The notes below the pieces were generated by a model. That model had not been told where the DNA came from. It ran no database searches and saw only the letters and a list, made by a program, of their open reading frames with translations. Shown one piece after another: positions 1 to 4,175 of a stretch of DNA of 7,139 nucleotides. Position numbers and translations under genes: made by a program. Location of the stretch: assembly GCA_902795755.1 (NCBI GenBank), contig CADBMO010000052.1, forward strand, positions 1 through 7,139. The letters run 5' to 3'. The DNA comes from an uncultured Erysipelotrichaceae bacterium. Its GTDB lineage: Bacteria; Bacillota_I; Bacilli_A; RF39; UBA660. Numbering within the stretch: position 1 is the first letter of the stretch; each line of letters starts with the position of its first letter.

Positions 1-1
1 A

Positions 2-295
2 AAGGCAACAACAACTACAACTACAAAACCAAAAACTACAACAACTACAACAGTTAAATATGAAGAACCAGAAATGGTTTGGGATGAAATAGATGCAAGT
101 AAAAACTATAACAACGCTCCAACAGCAGTTGCAGCAGTTAAAACATCAACTGAATCTAAAAATGATCCTAACTATGTTGTAGCAATTATCTCTGGTGCAG
201 TAGTTGCTGGTGGTGCTATACTAGTTGCGAGAAAGAAATATAAAGATTCTGAAAAATTAAAAGTAAATTCAAATACTAAAATTTTAAAGAAATAA
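2..295 (+). CDS. C-terminal fragment of a Thr-rich, membrane-anchored surface protein (5' end outside window)
   Basis: The frame is open from the window edge, so the 97 residues seen are only the tail of a longer protein. They begin with two runs of six threonines separated by a Lys-Pro-Lys spacer (residues about 3-17). An acidic stretch containing EEPEMVWDEIDA and a polar linker follow. Next is one hydrophobic segment (about residues 58-76, YVVAIISGAVVAGGAILVA), then RKKYK and a Lys-rich tail of about 20 residues. This is the layout of an outward-facing protein with a Thr-rich stalk, one membrane pass and a short cytoplasmic tail, and the stalk may be O-glycosylated. No LPXTG-type motif precedes the membrane segment and the tail is longer than in sortase substrates, so transmembrane anchoring is more likely than sortase attachment. 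The internal ATG at 74 has no need to be a start because the frame continues upstream. The function of the missing N-terminal part cannot be seen. The stop is TAA, followed directly by a terminator. Confidence 0.75.
   Translation, partial: KATTTTTTKPKTTTTTTVKYEEPEMVWDEIDASKNYNNAPTAVAAVKTSTESKNDPNYVVAIISGAVVAGGAILVARKKYKDSEKLKVNSNTKILKK
8..52 (+). repeat. In-frame ACA/ACT threonine-codon repeat
   Basis: Two blocks of six ACA/ACT codons (8-25 and 35-52) flank a Lys-Pro-Lys spacer and encode the Thr-rich stalk of the truncated surface protein. The array may continue upstream of the window edge. Trinucleotide units change copy number without breaking the frame, so stalk length could vary between strains. 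That variation is inference, because only one allele is visible. Confidence 0.7.
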
Positions 296-301
296 CTATA
301 C

Positions 302-329
302 ACACTAGAATGTAAATTCTAGTGTTTTT
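302..329 (+). terminator. Rho-independent terminator of the surface-protein gene
   Basis: A perfect 10-bp stem (ACACTAGAAT at 302-311 with ATTCTAGTGT at 316-325) has a GTAA loop and runs straight into a T tract (325-329). It begins seven bases after the TAA of the surface-protein gene and ends three bases before the -35 box of the fba promoter. It therefore cleanly separates the two transcription units. Confidence 0.85.
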
Positions 330-331
330 CT

Positions 332-360
332 TTGACTATAAAAACAAAATATACTACAAT
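332..360 (+). promoter_or_regulatory. Sigma-70/SigA-type promoter of fba
   Basis: TTGACT (332-337, five of six bases to consensus) and TACAAT (355-360) are separated by 17 bases. Transcription is predicted to start near 367. The fba ribosome binding site (AGGTGAT, 367-373) and ATG (377) follow immediately, so the predicted leader is only about ten bases long. The TTG of the -35 box could be misread as an alternative start codon in frame with fba. The promoter explains this stretch better than coding does. Confidence 0.65.
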
Positions 361-376
361 TAAATTAGGTGATTAT

Positions 377-1204
377 ATGTTGGTAAACGGAATAGATTTA
401 ATTAAAAAGGCTAATAAAGAAGATTTTGCAATTCCTGCATATAATATAAATAATTTAGAGTGGACAAAATTTATTTTAGAAGCATGTAACGTTGATAGAA
501 GCCCTGTAATACTTGGTGTAAGTGAAAGTGCAGTTAAGTATTTTGGTGGGTATAAAACCGTTTATAACGTTGTTAATTCACTTATTAAAGATTTAAAAAT
601 CAAAGTTCCTGTTGTACTACATTTAGATCATGGCAAAAGCTTTGAATCTTGTAAAGAAGCAATAGATGCTGGTTTTACCTCTGTAATGATAGATGCATCT
701 AGTAAAGAATTAGAAGATAATATTGAAATAACTAAAAAAGTTGTGGATTATGCAGCTCCTAAACAAGTTAATGTTGAAGCTGAATTGGGTGCTTTAGAAG
801 GTGAATATACTAGTGCAGATGAAGCTGAACAATTTGTTACGGAAACAGGAGTTAATACCTTAGCGCCTGCAATTGGTAATAAGCATGGTATATATGATAA
901 AGATTATGAAATAGATTTTGAATTGTTAGGAGAGATATGTAAAAAGGTAAAAATACCTCTTGTACTTCATGGGGCATCTGGTTTAGATGAAAATAAAATT
1001 AAAACTGCTATTTTTTGTGGTGTATCAAAGATAAATATAAATACCGATTTACAATTGATATGGTCTAAATCAGTTAGAATGTTTTTACAAACTAATCCTA
1101 AAGTGTATGATCCTAGGAAAATAATAAAATCTGGTGAAGATAACTTTAAATCTTTGATTCACTATAAAAACAACATCTTAGGATCTTCAAACAGGGCATT
1201 TTAA
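377..1204 (+). CDS. fba: Class II fructose-bisphosphate aldolase with a shortened catalytic loop
   Basis: Zn-dependent aldolase of glycolysis and gluconeogenesis, interconverting fructose 1,6-bisphosphate with dihydroxyacetone phosphate and glyceraldehyde 3-phosphate in the cytoplasm. The 275-residue TIM barrel has the family start MLVNGIDLIKKAN, then ILGVSES (46-51 region) and HLDHG (82-86). Asp84 is the catalytic Asp and His85 a metal ligand. VEAELG supplies Glu136, NKHG supplies His170, LHGASG supplies His198, and NINTD (220-224) binds phosphate. These place it in class IIB. ATG 377 is chosen because family homology begins there and AGGTGAT precedes it. A TTG at 332 would add 15 unrelated residues lying over the promoter. 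Oddity: Glu136 and His170 are 34 residues apart, against about 44-46 in Bacillus and Helicobacter aldolases. The deletion falls in the mobile loop carrying the catalytic Glu of the GGxED motif; here it reads LEGEYTS. Tagatose-bisphosphate aldolase is a possible alternative specificity. murA lies 50 bases downstream with no clear terminator between. Confidence 0.9.
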   Translation: MLVNGIDLIKKANKEDFAIPAYNINNLEWTKFILEACNVDRSPVILGVSESAVKYFGGYKTVYNVVNSLIKDLKIKVPVVLHLDHGKSFESCKEAIDAGFTSVMIDASSKELEDNIEITKKVVDYAAPKQVNVEAELGALEGEYTSADEAEQFVTETGVNTLAPAIGNKHGIYDKDYEIDFELLGEICKKVKIPLVLHGASGLDENKIKTAIFCGVSKININTDLQLIWSKSVRMFLQTNPKVYDPRKIIKSGEDNFKSLIHYKNNILGSSNRAF

Positions 1205-1212
1205 TCACTTTT

Positions 1213-1247
1213 TATAATAAAAATAATACAATATAATGTATTGGAGG
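1213..1247 (+). promoter_or_regulatory. fba-murA spacer: TATAAT-like boxes, small inverted repeat and murA ribosome binding site
   Basis: The 50-base spacer holds two TATAAT sequences (1213-1218 and 1232-1237), neither with a convincing -35 box. It also has a 6-bp inverted repeat (AATACA 1225-1230 with TGTATT 1237-1242) around the second one. GGAGG (1243-1247) lies seven bases before the murA ATG. murA may be read through from fba, with or without an extra weak promoter. In such AT-rich DNA the boxes may be chance, so only the ribosome binding site is firm. Confidence 0.35.
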
Positions 1248-1254
1248 AAATCTT

Positions 1255-2514
1255 ATGTATAGAATAAAAATAAATGGTAACAAACCACTTTCTGGAAATA
1301 TTAGAATTAGTGGTTCAAAAAATAGTGCGGTTGCGTTAATACCAGCAGCAGTATTATGTGATGAGGAAGTTACAATTGCAAACGTACCTGATATATCAGA
1401 TATAGATGCATTAGATGAAATATTAAATTATTTAAATGCAAAGGTTGAAAGAAAAGATGATATTATTAAGGTTGATTCATCAAAGATAGAAAACAAATTA
1501 ATACCAAAAAAAATTGTTACTAAATTACGTGCGTCATATTATTTTATGGGAGCATTATTAAGCAAGTATAAAAGGGTTGAAATGTATTTTCCTGGAGGAT
1601 GTTCAATTGGTGCAAGACCAATAAACCTTCACTTAAAAGGATTTGAAGCAATGGGGGCAACCGTTACTGAAAATGATAATTTGTTTACGATAACAGCAGA
1701 TAAATTAACGGGTGCTAAAATTAATTTAGATTTTGCAAGTGTAGGTGCAACAATTAATCTTATGCTTGCAGCGGTTAAAGCAGATGGTACAACAATAATT
1801 AGTAACGCTGCTAAAGAACCACACATCGTAAATGTTGCAACATTTTTAAATAATATGGGTGCAAAGATTACTGGTGCAGGTACTTCAGAAATAAAAATAA
1901 TTGGTGTTAAATATTTACATTCATGTTTTCACGAGGTTGTACCTGATTATATAGAAACTGGAACATATATGATTCTTGCCAGTTTAATTGGAAAAGATTT
2001 AACCATTAGTAACATAATACCAGAACACGTAGAAGCATTAATTTCTAAGTTAGAAGATGTAGGTATACCAATGGAAATAGATATTGATAGTATTAAAATC
2101 TCAAGACCAGAAAAACTGAAATCAACCAGTATTAAAACTCAAGTTTATCCTGGATTTCCAACTGATTTACAACAACCTTTTGCAACACTTTTAACGCAAT
2201 GTAAGGGAAGAAGCATAATTAATGAAACAATCTGGGAAAATAGATTTTTAAACCTAAAGGAATTAAACAAGATGGGTGCAACAACAGATCTTTTGACAAA
2301 TCAAAAGGCAGTTATAATAGGTCCAACTAAGTTAATTGGCAAAAAAGTAAATGCTACGGATTTGAGAGGCGGTGCCTCATTAGTATTAGCAGGTTTAATT
2401 GCTGAAGGAAATACCATAATAGATAATGCAGATTATGTTTTAAGAGGTTATGAAGGAATTGTAGATAAACTTACTAAAGTAGGTGCAGATATATCATTAG
2501 AGGAGGTTAAGTAA
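1255..2514 (+). CDS. murA: UDP-N-acetylglucosamine 1-carboxyvinyltransferase (MurA/MurZ)
   Basis: Transfers enolpyruvate from phosphoenolpyruvate to UDP-GlcNAc, the first committed step of peptidoglycan synthesis in the cytoplasm. Its 419 residues are full length for the family. Visible landmarks are Lys22 and Asn23 in GSKNSAV (UDP-GlcNAc binding), and LRASYYFMGALL (91-102). The catalytic loop PGGCSIGARP (113-122) carries Cys116, the general acid and fosfomycin target. FPTDLQQPF contains Asp304, matching the catalytic Asp305 of E. coli, and ENRF (328-331) and RGYE (Arg397) are also present. Cys is retained, so fosfomycin sensitivity at the enzyme level is expected. ATG 1255 is preceded by GGAGG at a good distance. 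Its place after fba matches B. subtilis murAB (murZ), so it may be the second paralogue, but the sequence alone does not settle that. Its presence implies a cell wall. The stop overlaps the next start (TAATG). Confidence 0.97.
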   Translation: MYRIKINGNKPLSGNIRISGSKNSAVALIPAAVLCDEEVTIANVPDISDIDALDEILNYLNAKVERKDDIIKVDSSKIENKLIPKKIVTKLRASYYFMGALLSKYKRVEMYFPGGCSIGARPINLHLKGFEAMGATVTENDNLFTITADKLTGAKINLDFASVGATINLMLAAVKADGTTIISNAAKEPHIVNVATFLNNMGAKITGAGTSEIKIIGVKYLHSCFHEVVPDYIETGTYMILASLIGKDLTISNIIPEHVEALISKLEDVGIPMEIDIDSIKISRPEKLKSTSIKTQVYPGFPTDLQQPFATLLTQCKGRSIINETIWENRFLNLKELNKMGATTDLLTNQKAVIIGPTKLIGKKVNATDLRGGASLVLAGLIAEGNTIIDNADYVLRGYEGIVDKLTKVGADISLEEVK

Positions 2515-2894
2515 TGGAAAAAACAATCGCAACAAATATTAATTATCAGGAAGAATTAAAGCGAGTAATTGACAAACAAATTGCTTTAATTAAAGAAGAT
2601 GCATCAACTAATAAACTTGCAGAAAACACAATAAGATTTAATGAACTATCGCAACAGATAATTGATGATAAGGATATAAATCCTGTAAAAAGAGCGATTA
2701 TGCTTGCAACCATAAGTGTTTATACAAATATTTTTATTGATAGTTTAAAAAGGAATAAACAAGCTGAAAAAAAACTAGAAAGATTAAAAAATTTTGAATC
2801 AAAGAAGAATAAAGAGTTTAAAAAAGAAAGCACTAAAGTCAAACCAGTTATCTATAGCGATTCTCAATTTAGAATCGGGCCTAAAAAAAGGTAA
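2514..2894 (+). CDS. Unrecognised small basic helical protein, translationally coupled to murA
   Basis: I do not recognise this 126-residue protein. It has no signal peptide and no cysteine. Residues about 10-50 look helical and charged (YQEELKRVIDKQIALIKED). A more hydrophobic helix follows at 59-78 (KRAIMLATISVYTNIFIDSL), too polar to be a sure membrane segment. Residues 79-110 are very Lys/Glu-rich and may form a coiled coil or nucleic-acid-binding surface. The tail YSDSQFRIGPKKR (114-126) reads like a short conserved motif. The ATG shares one base with the murA stop, and AGGAGG (2501-2506) lies inside the end of murA. The two are therefore surely co-transcribed and probably co-translated, which suggests a role linked to MurA or the cell envelope (inference). 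It is a real gene by ribosome binding site, length, codon use and tight packing. It does not resemble Rho, GlpX or transaldolase, the usual neighbours here in Bacillus. Confidence 0.85.
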   Translation: MEKTIATNINYQEELKRVIDKQIALIKEDASTNKLAENTIRFNELSQQIIDDKDINPVKRAIMLATISVYTNIFIDSLKRNKQAEKKLERLKNFESKKNKEFKKESTKVKPVIYSDSQFRIGPKKR

Positions 2895-2904
2895 TATATT
2901 TGAA

Positions 2905-2951
2905 ACTTCAAAATAAAATAGTATTGAATAAATACTATTTTATTTTGGGGT
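2905..2951 (+). terminator. Long AT-rich hairpin: possible terminator and/or ribosome-binding-site-masking element
   Basis: Positions 2910-2925 and 2931-2946 are perfectly complementary over 16 bp, with a five-base GAATA loop. Pairing extends outward by 2909-2947 (C-G), 2908-2948 and 2907-2949 (U-G), 2906-2950 (C-G) and 2905-2951 (A-U), giving 21 pairs. The right arm ends in TTTTATTTT, so a partial fold could act as a weak intrinsic terminator after the unknown gene. The full fold also buries the GGGG of the hydrolase ribosome binding site (GGGGTGAT, 2947-2954). Only three pairs are G-C, so stability should be modest. I see no convincing promoter between the hairpin and the next gene. Confidence 0.55.
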
Positions 2952-2958
2952 GATACAT

Positions 2959-3720
2959 ATGAAACGTAGATATAAATTATTAATTGGATTTATAATAACA
3001 GGAATAATACTTATTATTATTTTTTTAATAACTAGAGATAAAAAAATATATTATTTATCATTAGGTGATTCTTTAGCAGCAGGGCAAACACCATATAATA
3101 CCATTGAAAAAAGTTATGGTGATTACATAAAAGAATACATAGATGATAGAGGTTTATTAAAGTTTTATACAAAAGATTTTTCTAAAAGTGGATATCGAAG
3201 TATAGATGTTTTAAATGATTTAAAAAACAATAGGGAAATAATTGTAGGGAAAGATAAAGAAACAATAAAGCATGCTTTAATAAAGGCTGATATAGTAACG
3301 TTAAGTATTGGTTCTAACGATTTGTTTTATAAACTAAATATTGGTAATGAATTTAATTTAGAAGAATATGATGATGTATATAAATACGTGGATGAATCTA
3401 TAAAAGACATAGATAAATTATTAATGGAACTTAGAAAATCATGCAAAGAACAAATACTAGTGTTGGGTTTTTATAATCCTTTTACTAGCTACTCTGAAGA
3501 AATGGCTACCATGGTTGAGCCAGTAATTAAATATGCTAATGATAAAATGGAAAACGTTGTTAATAAATATAAAATGACTTTTGTAGATATTCATGATTTA
3601 TTCTTATCAAACGATAAGTATTTGCCTGATAAATTTGAAATACATCCAACAAAAGATGGGTATAAAGCAATTAGTAAAGCTATTATTGAATTAATAGATA
3701 AAAAAACACTTGCAAAATAG
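2959..3720 (+). CDS. Membrane-anchored SGNH/GDSL-family hydrolase (lysophospholipase L1-like)
   Basis: A 253-residue protein with positive N-terminal residues (MKRRYK) and a hydrophobic segment at about 8-25, acting as a signal anchor with the catalytic domain outside. It has the SGNH blocks in order. Block I is LSLGDSLAAG with nucleophile Ser38, and SGYRS (77-81) may be the block II glycine region. GSND (118-121) is block III with the oxyanion Asn120. Block V is EIHPTKDGY with catalytic His229. The usual Asp two or three residues before that His is not obvious; Glu227 is at -2. ILVLGFYNPF (166-175) resembles the YpmR-like esterase group of Bacilli. The substrate is unknown and could be a lipid, a wall-polymer acyl group or another ester. 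The ATG at 2959 follows GGTGAT by four bases. A GTG at 2950 would add MIH, but it lies inside the ribosome binding site. The gene end carries the -35 box of the rpmE promoter. Confidence 0.88.
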   Translation: MKRRYKLLIGFIITGIILIIIFLITRDKKIYYLSLGDSLAAGQTPYNTIEKSYGDYIKEYIDDRGLLKFYTKDFSKSGYRSIDVLNDLKNNREIIVGKDKETIKHALIKADIVTLSIGSNDLFYKLNIGNEFNLEEYDDVYKYVDESIKDIDKLLMELRKSCKEQILVLGFYNPFTSYSEEMATMVEPVIKYANDKMENVVNKYKMTFVDIHDLFLSNDKYLPDKFEIHPTKDGYKAISKAIIELIDKKTLAK

Positions 3721-3738
3721 TAAAACACTTGCTATAAT
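3710..3738 (+). promoter_or_regulatory. Extended -10 promoter of rpmE
   Basis: TTGCAA (3710-3715) and a perfect TATAAT (3733-3738) are separated by 17 bases, with a TG extension (3730-3731) one base before the -10 box. The -35 box lies inside the last codons of the hydrolase gene. The predicted transcript start is near 3745, giving rpmE a leader of about 50 nt. An 11-base direct repeat, AAAACACTTGC (3703-3713 and 3722-3732), overlaps both promoter elements with a 19-base period. Confidence 0.75.
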
Positions 3739-3754
3739 AAAGAAGATTTTAAAT

Positions 3755-3778
3755 CTATGACTAAAGAACTAGTCATGG
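3755..3778 (+). promoter_or_regulatory. Hairpin in the rpmE leader
   Basis: ATGACTA (3757-3763) pairs perfectly with TAGTCAT (3770-3776) around a six-base loop. A U-G pair (3756-3777) and a C-G pair (3755-3778) extend it to nine pairs. It ends just before the rpmE ribosome binding site (AAAGGAG, 3781-3787). There is no T tract, so it is not a terminator. rpmE leaders with protein-binding structure are known in several bacterial groups; assigning this hairpin to one of them is inference. Confidence 0.45.
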
Positions 3779-3795
3779 CGAAAGGAGCGGTAAAT

Positions 3796-4017
3796 ATGGC
3801 AAAAAAAGAAAGTATTTATCAAAAAGCTACTGTAACATGTGCATGTGGTAACACTTTTGAAACTATGTCTACTAATGATAAAATACACGTAGAAGTATGT
3901 TCAAAATGTCATCCATTTTATACAGGAGCATCTACAATGAAATCTAAAAAAGGTAGAGCTGAAAAGTTCAATCAAAAATATGGTTTTAAAAATACTGAAG
4001 CTAAAGAAGCTGAATAG
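3796..4017 (+). CDS. rpmE: 50S ribosomal protein L31, zinc-binding type
   Basis: Large-subunit protein that helps bridge the two ribosomal subunits. The 73 residues carry the zinc set typical of RpmE (as opposed to the Cys-less RpmE2/YtiA type): Cys15 and Cys17 in TCACGNTFET, and Cys35 and Cys38 in VCSKCHPFYTG. The family ending GRAEKFNQKYGF (53-64) is also present. The start at 3796 is chosen for AAAGGAG eight bases upstream and for length. Earlier in-frame ATGs at 3757 and 3775 lie in the leader hairpin and lack a ribosome binding site. The N-terminus (MAKKESIYQKATV) lacks the IHP motif usual in L31, and a short Glu/Lys-rich tail (KNTEAKEAE) follows the conserved part. In Bacillus rpmE follows rho; here it follows the SGNH hydrolase. 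It has its own promoter. I see no clear terminator after it: the T run at 4020-4025 has no proper stem in front. Confidence 0.95.
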   Translation: MAKKESIYQKATVTCACGNTFETMSTNDKIHVEVCSKCHPFYTGASTMKSKKGRAEKFNQKYGFKNTEAKEAE

Positions 4018-4048
4018 TATTTTTTCTTTGAAAAATATAGTAAAAATG

Positions 4049-4078
4049 TTGACAATCAGCTAGAAATAGTGTTATATT
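4049..4078 (+). promoter_or_regulatory. Strong promoter of the str operon (rpsL-rpsG-fusA)
   Basis: A consensus TTGACA (4049-4054), an 18-base spacer and TATATT (4073-4078) preceded by a TG extension (4070-4071) form the best promoter in the window. Transcription is predicted to start near 4085, leaving a leader of about 90 nt before rpsL. In many Firmicutes rpsL can be reached from rpoBC. Here rpmE precedes it instead, so this promoter must carry most str expression. Confidence 0.85.
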
Positions 4079-4091
4079 ATATTAGCTGATT
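4054..4091. repeat. 9-bp inverted repeat framing the str operon -10 box (candidate operator)
   Basis: AATCAGCTA (4054-4062) and TAGCTGATT (4083-4091) are perfect inverted copies separated by 20 bases. The left copy starts at the last base of the -35 box and lies in the spacer. The right copy covers the predicted transcript start. The half-site centres are 29 bp apart, close to three helical turns, and the centre falls on the -10 box. This fits an operator for a dimeric or looping regulator, but no regulator is known from this window. Confidence 0.5.
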
Positions 4092-4093
4092 AA

Positions 4094-4158
4094 TTAAGTC
4101 TTACTTTAGTTAGTAGGGCTTAAAAATATATCATAAATGAAACACCAGGAAGTGTGTT
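4094..4158 (+). promoter_or_regulatory. Structured 5' leader of the str operon
   Basis: Positions 4094-4105 pair with 4112-4123 to give an uninterrupted 12-pair stem (two U-G wobbles) with a six-base loop. A second, smaller hairpin pairs AACAC (4141-4145) with GTGTT (4154-4158), four bases before the rpsL ribosome binding site (AAAGGAG, 4162-4168). No T tract follows the first hairpin, so it is not an intrinsic terminator. Ribosomal-protein operons are often controlled by a product binding its own leader. The rpsL-rpsG gap, the S7 target in E. coli, is only 18 bases here, so the leader is the likelier control site (inference). Confidence 0.5.
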
Positions 4159-4175
4159 AAGAAAGGAGTAGAAAT

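Noticed and set aside
332..355. TTGACT with TATACT as the fba promoter
   Set aside because: The spacer would be only 12 bases; TACAAT at 355-360 gives 17.
332..376. TTG start giving the aldolase 15 extra N-terminal residues
   Set aside because: The stretch contains a good -35/-10 promoter, has no ribosome binding site before TTG, and family homology starts at the ATG at 377.
1629..1826. 65-residue reverse-strand reading frame inside murA
   Set aside because: Shadow of a conserved gene, with no ribosome binding site and no family resemblance.
2514..2894. Remnant of rho, glpX or tal at the position expected from Bacillus gene order
   Set aside because: No Walker motif, RNA-binding fold or sugar-phosphatase motif is visible, and the gene is intact with its own ribosome binding site.
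2950..2958. GTG start for the SGNH hydrolase
   Set aside because: This GTG is part of the ribosome binding site GGGGTGAT; the ATG at 2959 has the right spacing.
3757..3795. Upstream ATGs for rpmE (3757, 3775)
   Set aside because: They lie inside the leader hairpin without a ribosome binding site; AAAGGAG at 3781-3787 serves the ATG at 3796.
4018..4040. Terminator after rpmE
   Set aside because: The T run comes before the A run (TATTTTT then AAAAATA), so any stem is pure A-U and no T tract follows it.
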